Shown here piece by piece: positions 13,450 to 25,700 of a stretch of 64,000 nucleotides of DNA; positions within the stretch are counted from its first letter, which is position 1; the number at the start of each line of letters is the position of its first letter. The position numbers and the translations under genes are program-made. The stretch comes from Balanoglossus misakiensis. Taxonomy: Eukaryota; Hemichordata. The notes under the pieces are model-generated. The model was not told the DNA's origin. It saw nothing but the letters and a program-made list of their open reading frames with translations, and ran no database searches. The DNA is taken from positions 10,230,001-10,294,000 of the forward strand of contig CM082592.2 in NCBI GenBank assembly GCA_040954595.2. The letters are read 5' to 3'.

Positions 13450-14208
13450 GACTGTAGACCATCCAACTCTCTCGGTCTAAACGTCACCTATTTTTAAAAA
13501 CTCCCGTCGTCTGCCGTTATCTGTTAAGAAAACTAACCGCGCCCGTCCTGCAAACGAGATATCCTAGATGCCTTGAAGAGATCTTGGTTAAAATTTGACA
13601 ATGTGAAGACTTGGAGGATCAATCAGAAGTCCCGTTGTCATGCCCAAGGGTGTTAGTCACTTACTCATTTGCATACGGTTAAAATCGAAACAATGATGTC
13701 ACATGATGTGGCCATGACTCATTTGCAAGTACGCCCACAACGTACACTTTTATAACCTCAGCTCACCCCAAGACCCCAAGTGGTTGTCTTTAAAAGAACA
13801 AAGACACAAGGAGTGAGATTTATGTTTTTCTTTGTGTGGTGCCATGGTGTGACTTGCTCGTTTTTCTATACGTTTACTCACTGACACCTGACTGCTTTAA
13901 TAAGGTGAAAGGTCACTGACAATGCATACACACATGGCGTGATTTGCCACTAGAAATTGTCATCGATGTAGTCCCACATACAAGTTTGCCACAATTTATA
14001 ATTTTCATATTTTAATAAGTAGAACAAATTAACATATCCTATAATAATAAAAAAATACTATCAAGAACACATAATTTGAAAAAAATATAAATTGGTACAT
14101 CTAACTCTACAGAAATAAGAAATCTGTAAGCTTCCTATAATAGCTTTATGAGCAATCAGTATGGTAACTGACATAAAAGATTAACACATTTAAGCTATAG
14201 CATAGGTT
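13450..14208. other. Intergenic between sulfotransferase and HIRIP3-like gene
   Basis: Upstream flank of the minus-strand sulfotransferase and downstream flank of the minus-strand HIRIP3-like gene. No coding frame, repeat or clear core promoter element was seen. Confidence 0.55.
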
Positions 14209-14214
14209 TTTATT
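14209..14214 (-). terminator. Polyadenylation signal of the HIRIP3-like gene
   Basis: AATAAA on the minus strand (TTTATT on plus), about 95 bases downstream of the stop codon. It is the nearest canonical hexamer, so a short 3' UTR is likely. Confidence 0.6.
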
Positions 14215-14309
14215 CCCTAGGAATTTTTGGATTGATTCCACTTTTTTACAGGAATTTTGAGGCCTCCATCGATGGTTTGTACTTCATGAATTTCTCTGGA
14301 AATATTCAC

Positions 14310-17300
14310 CTATTCACTCTCTGAATCTGATATTATTCCTTTCAGATTAGCGAAAGGATTTCTCTCCCTTTCATCTTCAACATCATCATCATCTTCGTCA
14401 TCATTCGTTTCATCTTCACTACTAGAGACACGTCTTATCCTTCCCCCTCTCTTTTCAGTTGGTGGGCTCATCCCACTGCCTTTCCGTTGGTAAAGACTGA
14501 ACACTTTCCTCCTGGCCCGCCCTGAGATAAAACAGAATTTTTTTAGTCACATTCTGTCTCCTGTTGAACAGAAGGTTTGCTAGTCTTCAGAATCGTCTAC
14601 TGTCTGGTCATTTTCTCCTGGCCATCCCGGTATATTTCACTTTCTGTTCCTCTCAAACCATTTCCAGGATGAGGTACCCCCCACACTCACTTTCAACGAC
14701 TTTGTTTTAATGTACACATCCTCTATCTCTATCTGTGGATGATGCCAATATGTCTAACACTTGTGAAACCCAACAGACAAATCTGACCTTTTTCTGGAGT
14801 TTTGATAATATTCTCAGTGTCCAATGCCGCCAGTTCTGCATCTTCTTCCCTCTGGTTTTTCAGAGCTTTACATTTCTCAAGGGTTGGTACACCTTCCAGA
14901 AACAAGTGAACATCAAATATGAAGTGATCAATCTATGTACTGTTGTCACTCAGCCCCATAGACCTCAAAGAATAGGACTGAGATCTATTATTATTTACAG
15001 GTGTGGTCAGGACAAAAAAGCGAAATCTATAAGTTACCTTTAATACCAGCATCATGAAGTTCATCTAACAACATCTGTTCCTTTTGTTTCATTCTTCGAC
15101 AGTTTTCAAACAATCTGATGTAATTTCTTCTCATTCCACAAGCAATGATGTACCGTTTCAATCGCTTCAACTTTTCACTGTCCTCTTGGGTACGGGTGTT
15201 TCCGGAGTCTTTCCTCTGTTTTATATTCTGTGGGAAATTCATGAACGGAGATTAAAGTAAAGTCCCATGAGCCTCACTTTCTTTTTCAGGCCCTGCAACA
15301 TTTCACAATATCATAAAATCTACCCCCCCCCCCCCCAAAAAAAAAAAAAAAAAAAAACTTAACAATACCTTGGTTTTACCAACTTTTTCTCCACTACTTC
15401 TACGCCTTTTCTTTTCTGGAGTAACTTTGGTCTTCTTTTTGGGTTTGAGCACTTCATCATCAGAACTACTTTCGGTGTCACTTTTATCAGACGTCTTTTT
15501 CTTCAGTGGTTCATCCCAGCTGCTGCTATCACTGTCCGTCTTCGACGATGTCGCTTTCTGTCTCCTCTCTGCCCGAGTTTTCGGTTCATCATCAGAACTG
15601 CTGTTATCGCTTGAGTCTTCAGTTGGACGAGATTTTTTTCTTGGTTTTGTTTGAACGTACGTCTCTTCTTCATCAGAATCTGCTTTTGATCTTGTATTGC
15701 TCTTCTTCTTCTTCTTTTTCGTGATCAGTTCCTCATCTGAGCTGTCATCGCAATTCTTGGAATTGCCACTTTCATTGGAACCACTCTCCGAGTCACTAAC
15801 ACTCTTCTTCATTGATGTCCTTCTTCCTTTTCTGTTTTGACCTTTCTTGGTTATCTTTACAGTACTTTGTTTTCTTCCCTTCTTCTGAGATTCAAGTTGC
15901 AGATCAGAACCACTATCAGACTTGGACTTCCTTTGTCTTTTCTTTCTGAATTCCCTGTCCTCTTTGTCGCTATCTCCATCCTCAGATGCACTACCATCAT
16001 CAGCACTATCTCCTTTTTCGGATTCATTATTACCATCAACGTCTTGCTCTGCAGAAGCCTGTCTTTTCTTTGGCAAAATTCCTTCATCAGAACAGTTCTC
16101 TGAATCTGATTCACTGTCTACTTTCACAGCTTTCTCTGGCAGTTTGTGCCTTGTTTGAGGTTCATTTTCTTCACTCATTACCTCCCCATCCTCATCTTGA
16201 CCAATACTTTCATTTTCTGACTCCCTAGGCACATTTTCATTGCCCAATTCAGACCCCTCAACTTCACCTTCATCATCTGACACCTTTGCATCTTTAACAG
16301 ACCCCTCAACTTCTGCATCTTTAACAGACCCCTCAACTTCTTCATCTTCACTTCCTCCAGACCCCTCAACCAGGCTATCATTATCTGACCCCTTACCTCC
16401 ATCATCTTTATCTGTATCTACATCACTTTCCTCGTCAGATGATGGAAGAACTGACCTCCTCTTTTTTGTTGTCAGTTTTTTCACAACTTTGTCAGCGCTG
16501 TACCTCTTTCGTCTGTCGGCTTTTTTCTTCTTGATTAGAGTTTCTTCCTCAGATTCTCCTACGGTAAACATAAAACAATTTGTGTCACAAACTATAAAAC
16601 AATTGACATGTACATGATCAGTTAAAATTGACAGGATTACTTTTACAGTATTGCTTCTCATGGTTTTGTACTCTCAGCCATTGTATATCAACTTACCTAT
16701 ACTATGCTTTACTCTTTTTTGATGTTTGATATTTTCTTCATCACTCTCACTGTCTATATCATTCTTCCTTCTCTTTGCATTTCTTTGTCTGCCATTCTGT
16801 TTCATATCAGGTGATGTTTTGTCTCTGCTCTCACCATTTTCTTGGGAGTGTTTTCTTTTCAGGGGTGTAGTTTTCTTCGGTGATGGTTGTCTTTGATGTT
16901 TTGTTGGGGTGCTTGATTTTTCCTGGTAATAGTTATGGAGAAATTGAATTGTTAGTCATGATTTGGCAATAAAAATTGTTGTTTTACGGAGATTTGGGAA
17001 ATCCGAACAATATTTGTGTTCACTATTATAATAAATTGAATTTGAATACTCAATAAACTTATTACTCACTTGAAATTTCTCAATAAAGAGATTGTTCACA
17101 ATATCTCTAAATATCTGTTTCTCTTCTGGCTCTAGTCGATCCTTCTCCACATGTTCAAGATATCTTCGTCGAACATCTTTTAGCGTGATAGTCCTGAATG
17201 GCAGAAAATAAATATTTGCACAATGAGTGCTGTACCACCACTGACCAGTCCTAGGCTTTCCCCTGGCCTAGCTACGGGTGGAGGGGGGCGTGTCTTGCAG

Positions 17301-17699
17301 TAGCTGTAGGCCCACCACTGGCACTCACATGTTTGTGTGGGCAGTGGGGATCGACAGCATGTACCAATTTAGCCGCAATTTTTGTAGCGGGTGCTGCTAG
17401 GTTGAGAATGAACACAGGCTAGCAGCACCCGCTACAATCATATGCAGCTAGTAGCTAGTATCATGGAGGTACTCTCTAGTACCATGGTAGACTTTCCCGC
17501 CAAGAAAATACGAGAATCAAAACAATTCCTTCATCAATGGAATTGACCTTAACCGTTTTGTTAGTTGTATAATTAGTTGTATAATGTTTTCAATAGCTCT
17601 AGTATTATGCGATCGACTACGTAAATACAAGTACTCTTACCCTAGATCTGACGTTTTATCGAGAAGTTCACTGACGAACGATTCCATCCTTGCCGCCAT
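14310..17699 (-). CDS. HIRIP3: HIRA-interacting protein 3-like histone chaperone (CHZ motif)
   Basis: Six exons on the minus strand: 17641-17699, 17070-17193, 16697-16922, 15369-16558, 15038-15227 and 14310-14521. All junctions keep phase and give 666 residues. The N terminus (1-61) carries VRRRYLEH and DRLEPEEKQIF, close to human HIRIP3. Residues about 62-533 are low-complexity, rich in Ser, Glu, Asp and Lys with many SDSE-type casein kinase 2 sites. Residues about 552-596 hold the CHZ-type block KLKRLKRYIIACGMRRNY, which in this family binds H2A-H2B. The extreme C terminus ends LKGIISDSESE, like the vertebrate GIISSDGES ending. The product is probably a nuclear H2A-H2B chaperone. An in-register repeat VEGSVKDA occurs twice in the acidic region. 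The donor of exon 4 is flanked by a C14-A21 homopolymer in the intron. The start codon overlaps a YY1-like motif. Confidence 0.9.
15323..15357. repeat. C14-A21 homopolymer pair in HIRIP3 intron 4
   Basis: Fourteen C followed by 21 A on the plus strand, twelve bases inside the intron from the exon 4 donor. On the minus (sense) strand this is T21 then G14, so it could affect donor use. It is likely length-variable. Confidence 0.95.
17382..17437. repeat. Perfect 19-bp inverted repeat with 18-bp loop
   Basis: The left arm (17382-17400) reads TTGTAGCGGGTGCTGCTAG and the right arm (17419-17437) is its exact reverse complement. It lies in intron 1 of the HIRIP3-like gene. It could be the end of a small non-autonomous DNA element, a transcribed hairpin, or chance. 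No target-site duplication was confirmed. Confidence 0.9.
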
Positions 17700-17703
17700 G
17701 TTG
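17691..17703 (-). promoter_or_regulatory. YY1-like motif over the HIRIP3 start codon
   Basis: The minus strand reads CAACATGGCGGCA, fitting the YY1 core AANATGGCGGC, with its ATG being the initiation codon. YY1 sites at this position are common in TATA-less animal promoters. Function here is inferred. Confidence 0.5.
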
Positions 17704-19728
17704 AAAACAAATGAAGGTAAAGAGGCGTGGTTGGGGGCGGGCTTTATATGGAAAGATCGGTTGCTATGGGTTGCTATGCATCCTTGGCGGCCATTGATGA
17801 GAGAATTTAAAAAAGGTTTATTTAGAAAATTGTGACCTAGACAGAAATGTTTACTGTGCTAACCAGCCTGCGTACTCATCCCTATTCACTGTTCAAAATG
17901 CTGAGTAAATACCTGCGTGACTTGTGAGAGAAAGCTGGTGAAATCATGTTACTGACATTCCCAAGTTATCCACCATTCTGTCTGATTGATTGATCCACAC
18001 ACACAAGCATTTTCTGAACAGTGTTAACTTTATTTCACAGAAGAATAATTCCACAATAGGTACAGAAAATAAAATCAGACAAAATTTTAAGAACAAGAAA
18101 CTTTGAAATGCACGCTACTGCATGTAAGAAATGACATTGTTTAGTCTGGCTACGCAGAACATCAAATATTGTAGTAAATGTATTTAAGTAATGGCTCACA
18201 AATGTTCACATGCACTGGAGTTAAAATCAGGCTGTGGCATCAATGTTTTTATAAAAAGTTCTACAATGTACTTTGGCATTAATTGTATCTCATATCATCT
18301 TACATTATACCATATCACAGACAATGTACAAACACTGATATGCGAGTAAAATTTCTTCCCAAACAGTAAATGAAAACATTCCCCTTGTCACTGGTGTCAT
18401 GAATACTTGACTGTTAATTCATGGATTTAGAAAAAAAGAAAGATATGAAATCATATAAAAATGGACAACTTTGCACAAACACATTTCAACAAATTGACTA
18501 CACCTACCAGAGGTTGATTGAAAACATTTCAACATACAATGAATGTAAATCAAACATTTTGGCAGTTTCATTTCACCAATCTCCCATTTCTTTTCAATTT
18601 GCAAATATTCCCTGTTTGGGTCATTTTGGATTTGTGGCTTCAAAATTTAAAGAAATATACTTTGAAATGATAAGGTACATTGATGAAATAAAATGTGATT
18701 GCAACAATATGATTGAAGCATGCAACATTGTTTCTGTGATATATCTGTCTTAGAAACTAAATGTAGAAAGTACAATGGGTAAGCCTCGATTGTCAGTCTT
18801 TGATGATCAGAAAGCAACACGTATCTAAACAACCCCTGTTGTTATAAAATCTTTAAGAAAGTCTTAATGATTAAAAGACTTGTTAGCTGCAAATAAAACA
18901 AATCAGACAATAGTCTATGGGCTTATTGTGAGTTAGTGAATGGTTGAAATCTTATTAACAGGAAAAAAGAAATAAAAAGTCAAAATATTTGTTCCCACTG
19001 GCACTATCATGGTAGATATACCTTTAATATCAGGATATATTCTCACCAAAATAAAAGAAAACAGATAATACTGTAAAATATGTCATTTTTACAAACCAAA
19101 TTGAATGTCACAGGATATTTGACTGTGAAAAGCTAGACATACAGCTTGTTACTGCATTTCTCACTAATTCAAATATGTGTATTTCTCGACTACATTTTAG
19201 AAATTCTTACAATTCAAGACAATTTTACATACTGTCTTCAAAGTGACACACCATCAAGTGACAAAAAAATACTTCATCAGACTTCAACGAAACCTGAAAT
19301 CAGTAATTCCCAGTTGCAGCTTCATTCATTTTGAATAAGGCTCAGACGACTCATGTTTGTTAAGATCATCAAAAAAGGGACCTTTAAATATAGTACACAC
19401 CTCTAACATCCTGTACATAGTGTAATCTAAACATTGATATCTAAACTATATCAAAGGATTCCAAACAGACATTTCAAGTCGAACTTGACACTGAAAGGCC
19501 CAAATACACAGTTTGGAGACCAAAGACGTATCTGTATAAGTACCTGACATCAAATGGACACATATTCTCATTAACATATTTTCAGTTTCTCTTTGGTTAA
19601 TACAAGACTGTTGTATTTTGTTTGTTTGCTTTTTTTCTCAAAAAGTGTCCCTTTATCGAAATAAATAGGTATAAAAATTACACGGTACTCTTCCCGAACT
19701 GTACAAAAATGGGAGCGAGTATCGTGGT
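17704..19728. other. HIRIP3 upstream flank and NXN 3' UTR
   Basis: About 325 bases (17704-18028) separate the HIRIP3 start from a likely NXN poly(A) site. From there to 19728 is AT-rich noncoding sequence that is probably the nucleoredoxin 3' UTR (about 1.7 kb on the minus strand). Short frames here (for example 18421-18753 plus) show no family resemblance. Confidence 0.5.
18029..18034 (-). terminator. Candidate polyadenylation signal of nucleoredoxin gene
   Basis: AATAAA on the minus strand, about 1.7 kb past the NXN stop. I chose it because it is the clearest canonical hexamer before the HIRIP3 promoter region; nearer variants may be used. Confidence 0.4.
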
Positions 19729-22700
19729 TCATCCTCTTAGTGGCGTTCCCTTCAGACTTCCTGCCATGTAATCATCAACAAATTGCTTGACTGTCTCTGG
19801 CGTGATGTCCTCTCCGTCATAGATGTACAGGAATTGTTCCGGAATATCGAGGATGGTAAGCAAAGGTACTTTGTCATCCAAAGCGCAGAAATCCCGGATT
19901 GAGTCTACGATTTCATCCTGAAACAAAACCATGGATAAGATATTGAAAATAACCTATTGTACACTATTGTACACCTGATTATATAAATGATCTAAAATTA
20001 CAGATTTTCTGCAATCCCTCCTTTATAGAATCTAGTATGTACTTACGTCACCACCGATGAAAAACAACAATGGTGGATCTTCACCGCTATCTTTATACTT
20101 GTTGCAGATTTCCTCAGCCACGGGTTGAATGATGTCAGTAGCAGCTAAGATATCAGCCTCTTCCCCTTCTGTAAGATAGTGGTTCATCAAAAGAGTTGAT
20201 ATACAGCAGTACTACATGTATATCCTCGAGTACGGACACAGTGTGGTTTAACCATTGAACAGCATAGAGCAAAACAACAACTATGTGTCCATTGGAGTAT
20301 TGGAGTACATGTACATTGAGTGTGGGTAGGTATATATTCTGTGCTTACCTGTAAAGAGAATCAAACACGATTCATCATTCAGAACACTTGCTGCATGTCC
20401 AGTCAGGTTGTTTACAGGTTTAGGATACCATGGAAACTCCTAGTAAACAAATATCAAGAAATGCAATTAAACATGGCATAAAACTCATTGTAGTTGATAC
20501 ACAGAAATCTATAGACGTCCATAGAAATTCTATAAACTTCTATAGAAATTCAATAGGCTAAGGAATGCTATAGATGTTTATAGAATGTTTTTGTTTACCT
20601 TTCCATCAGGATCAATAGCCACTGCAGTTCTGCCATCTTTGGTTATTACCTCACCGTGTTCATTTATAACAACAAGTGACGGAATGCCTGTCAATAAAAA
20701 TGTAGCATGTCAACAGTGATGTTATACCCACTTAAGTGGCAAAATTAACCCATAAAACGTCAGCAAAAGAGACTTACCACTAACTTGGAAGAGTTTGGAT
20801 AATTGTTTTATTCTTGGATCTCCGTACGGCACTGCTAACCACGGCATTGTGCTGAAATATTGGTCGAACGACTCCTCACTTCGATCCGAGCTGTTGAAGA
20901 TCACTTCGACTTCTTTATTTTCATCTTTCAATTTCTTATAAATTTCAGCTAAAACTGGAGTGAAAGCCTTGCATGGAGGGCACTGAAAAAGAACCAAAGA
21001 ATATGTAATGTTCTCTCTGATGCTGCCTGCATGCAATATGATCAACCCTCAAAGCATTCTACGTCAACTAGAGAGTTGGAGATATTTTTTATTGAACTTA
21101 CCCAGTTTGCTGAAAAGTAAATGCATAGGTATTTCCCCTTTAAGGATTCTAATGATATCTCTTCTTTCTTATTGTTTATAAATTTGGTTCCAATGACCTC
21201 TGTAGAAGAAAGAAACAAGTAGAGTGTAGAAGATTGGATAATTGCAGATTATCTACTGCTGAAAACACAAGAGGATGCCAAAAACTGGTCCAAATGATGC
21301 AATTCAATGCTGGTACAATAGAGTACATCATAACGTACCATTGAAAGGCTTTGGATGCCACGGAAATTCTTTGGCTTCAGGATCTTCTGTGATACACGAT
21401 CTTCCATCTTCTGTTATCGTTTTCCCTGTCACACTGTCGACTATTATGAATGTTGGGATTCCACGGATTTTAAACTTCTTTGAGAGTTTTTCCTGGAAAT
21501 GAGAAAGAACAAAAATATCACAGTTTAGAGAAATATCCAGTTCTCTGGTGTATTAAACAATAGAATTTTTGTATAATAACGCTTTTCGTTTCGTTTCATA
21601 CAAGACTGCCCTCTATCATCATGTGTATGCCGCTTGCCCTACAGTGCCATCTGGTGGCAAGCTTTCTCTAACAAGAAGTCAACGGCTTGTCTGCATTGTC
21701 ATGGATATTTAGAATGGTGACCTTTGACCACTGTCATAGATACCGTTGGCAAACCTACAGATCTACTCAGAAATAGATACTGCACATAGATGAAGAAATG
21801 AAAAATAAACTAGAAATGGCTGGGCAATGTCCGATACGTTAATAAACAAACTAGGTGTAAAACAACGAAAATATATGCTATTCGACAAAAGACTTGGAGG
21901 ACTTGTAGGGTGATTGATTGAGTGAGTGATGATTCATGGGACAGTCAAATGATTTCATTGCCATTACACAGAATGCCTTTACCGACTGCCACGTATGACT
22001 CATAAAAAGAACACATAATGGTGACATTACCGACAGTGTAATTCAGCTTTCATGAAAAGTATAAACTGTATCAAGAATCTATTTAGTTTTGACTGAAACA
22101 ATTAAAATGAAATCAGTTACAATGGCAATTTCTGGATGAATTTTTTTTTACCTAATTCATGTTCAAGTCCCAATATGTCATTTAATGAAAATCTTATTTT
22201 TTTTTTTTTTACATTTGCATTTTTATAATTTCTACTGAGGTTACATATACAGTCTATTGTCTTGTCATTAGTTTGACTGAACAAGTTCACTCATCCAGAT
22301 TGACTGGATATGATACATGGTTTCTCATTTCTTGGCCCTGTGGGCACTGACTGATACGACAGTAATAGAACCACAGACAAAGATTTCATGTTTCCATGTG
22401 ATGAGCTTCATTGCCTTTTAATTATCTGGTATATATAGCTTCCACGTGAAATACTTCCTTTTGCAAAAATAAACAGGACAACAAAATATCACAAGAAAGA
22501 TAATTGTTTGCGGAGTGATGTTGAGGAATCCCATTATGTGTGGCTAAACAGGAACACATTTTGTCTTCCTGTAGGTACAGACACTTCATCCATAGACAAA
22601 ACTACTAGTAACCTCTTATTTGTAGTCTGAGTGCATACGTTCCATATCAACATCACATTAAAAATGATGTGGACTGGGATGCCTGAGTGAATTTGGAAAA

Positions 22701-25700
22701 TGACTTGTTTTATTTTCCATCTTCTCGGCCAGAATACAGCCACACTAATAAAATGTATCTATCTATTAATTTTTAATGATAATGCATTGCCAATTCCGTT
22801 TTTTCTCCCTTTGTCCAATCTTCATAAACTTTTTATTGTTTCCATAAATGTTAGAACTCTTTGTGACTTTTATCAGGCATAAAATTGAGTGCTTGGGTGC
22901 ATTTAAACTGAGCAATATCTCTAAAATTTGGCGATAAAAGCTTGATTACGACTGTACCTAATGGCTGGCATTAGATCCCGTTGCCGTGGTTACCACAAAG
23001 GTTAATGACCTGTTTAATTTCACTTCTATTACCTGGGAGAAGGCTGTGATATGGTAGCAAAGGTTGGCAAATTAACAAGGTACCTATTCCTGGTGATTTC
23101 AGGATTCCAATTACTCGACAGTCATTAATTCAATTGAAAGGAAGTTCCTTTTTTTTACTGGATGGAAGGCTCTAATTTGGTTGTAAGAACTGATTGGGGG
23201 TAAATTACAACATTCAAGTCACGAGTTTTCGTAATAACTAAACTAACATTATACACTTTCACATTCAGTTTTGCTGCATTTCTTGGTGATGGACCATATC
23301 ATGGCAGCCATAGCCTTGTCACCTTTCCACCCAACGCTGGAGAATGGTTTGAATTATTTTGAGTCATCCTGATGCAGAGAATTTCATTGCTGAGGGGTAC
23401 TGCTGAATAATCTCATAAGACATTGAATGGATACTACATTCAGGGATGCAACAAGGTTTGAAGTTTTACTGTAAATATTGCCATGACCAACACAATTCTC
23501 TGACCCGCCAAATGAAAATTATAACACAGACCAACACTTTGACAGTAGTTTTCAAAAGCCAGTGTCATGTCACATACTACAGTGTCATGCAAGGGTTAAT
23601 ACTGTGGTTCAGTTGACCTACATACTGACTGTTACGCACACATGTCTCAATAACCAGTGGTGATTATTTTTGTCTTTTAATAACTATTCTGATTTGACAG
23701 ATTAAGAACCAAAGCTGCAAAAGTTAATTAGCAGTGGGTTCACACAGCTGTGCGTCTCCTTTGTTGGTTGGCACAAAACTCTCCATGGTGGCCGCAGTAA
23801 TTGGGCGCTATGGTAACCACTATTCAGGGTCAGTGTGCTTTATGAAAGCATTACTCCGATAAACTTTCTTCCACAGATGTGGAATGCTAATGACTATCCA
23901 GACGGATAGCCTGGATGAGGACAGTGTGGATGTTTTCTGTCTGTTTATACACGGAGTGGCTGTATTGCTTTCTACTTGAAAGAATTCAATGCCTGTCAGT
24001 GATAGCAGAAAGCTCCCTCCCACTAATTTGTGTCATGATCATTATCTTTATCAAAACTGGGGGTGAAAGGGTTAAAATTGCCTGTTTGACTATTACTACT
24101 TCAAGCAAGTGCTGGTACTCTGTATTATCTAATCATGCAGCTGTTTATGGCCCAAGTTTGTTAGACTTATAATTCTACAGACAAATAAACATGGTGACTC
24201 CATGTACACAGCCAAACCACTATGTCATTATCATTCAAGTGTCAAGCACTTGATACAGAACTTGTCATCAGTTTTATTGGTGGCACAGGGGTATTACATA
24301 AGAAATTGGCTTCCTGACATGTTAGTTGTTGTTTTAGTCTTTAAGATGTTGCCACAAGTTTTAATGTTTCCGGCTATTAACAGGGCAAACTTATGGACAA
24401 AGCAATAAACGCAATCTAGCAATTAACCAATTAATTTATTGTCTAGCATATATTGCCCCACAACTCCCCTTGTTAAGGGGTATTGTAATTTGAAATGGCC
24501 ATTATGCCCATAGTCATCCATGGCAACTTCCAACTGGGTTCATACACTGCACTGCATCACACCAATCATCTCTCTAGTACCTCCATGCACCAATCAACTA
24601 AATCCAATTGACAACTATTCAATTAGAAGGCAATCTTGAATTCATGTCATGTCACTGTATCTAGATTTGTCAAATTGAAATGCCTGTACGCTTATTTAGA
24701 CTGCCCAGCGTAGGACTAATAATGACACACACGTCAATGAATGGACTTCTACACACACAACACAGTGACACCAATCTAAGCGGACACTGTTTTGTGTAAC
24801 GAAGGCTGGCTTTTGTACCAGTGAACTCATAAAACCAGCTCTCAGACAATAAAGGTGCATAAATTGCAGCTGAGAGCTAGCTGTTGGACAAATTGCAAAT
24901 CTGTCGGTTGAAAACGACAACTCGAATCAACCAACAGACAAAGTGCAGACAGGCACCTGAAATTCATCACATTTAATAGCATATTTATCCCTGAAAGTGG
25001 TACACTGTTCTGTGTCTGACACAAATCAGAGAACAAAATGTTGGTCACACAGGCCTATTTTTACGTTCATGAGGTCAAAGTTGACTGGCCAGAATGCATA
25101 GCATACAATAACTCATAAGTCATCATGCTAAGGTTAATTGCCAGGACACATACATGTACCTGTCAGATTTTTCAATGATGGTGCACAGCCCCAGTTGCAA
25201 AACAGTTGCCATGTATTACCTACCAGCCTGAGTCTACATCAACTGTTGATGTATCACCATGACCAAATATACTGAACCTGATGGTGCCTATACAACTGCA
25301 TATCTGAAATACTTCATCTGCCATGATATGACTGCTTGTGGTTGTTACCAATCACAGCCCAGTACTAACGTTACCGATCAATGTCATTACACAAAAGTAT
25401 TTTCAGCGATAATGTCAGGCTTAATTTATTAAACGCCAATTAGCCTGGTTGTTGAGGTGAAGAACTGGAAAAACACTTGAACTTGTGCTTCAAAAGCCTG
25501 GTTGTTCACTTGCATTAAAGAAAACATGATATGTGACTGATGTTGGTGCCTCAGATTAAAACAAGTAAAGAAAATGGTTTCATAATGTTGCTGATGGTGT
25601 TTAGAAATCCTAGTGCTGAGGACTACAGGGGTAACTACCCTAGGGTACTACCGGGAACTGGTATGCAATAGAGGTCAGAGGTTAGGTTTGGAAATGCCAC

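Noticed and set aside
15370-16617. Several long Ser/Leu-rich open frames on the plus strand
   Set aside because: They are complements of the acidic, Ser-rich HIRIP3 exon 4; low-complexity coding yields open antisense frames. HIRIP3 splice phases and conserved ends support the minus strand.
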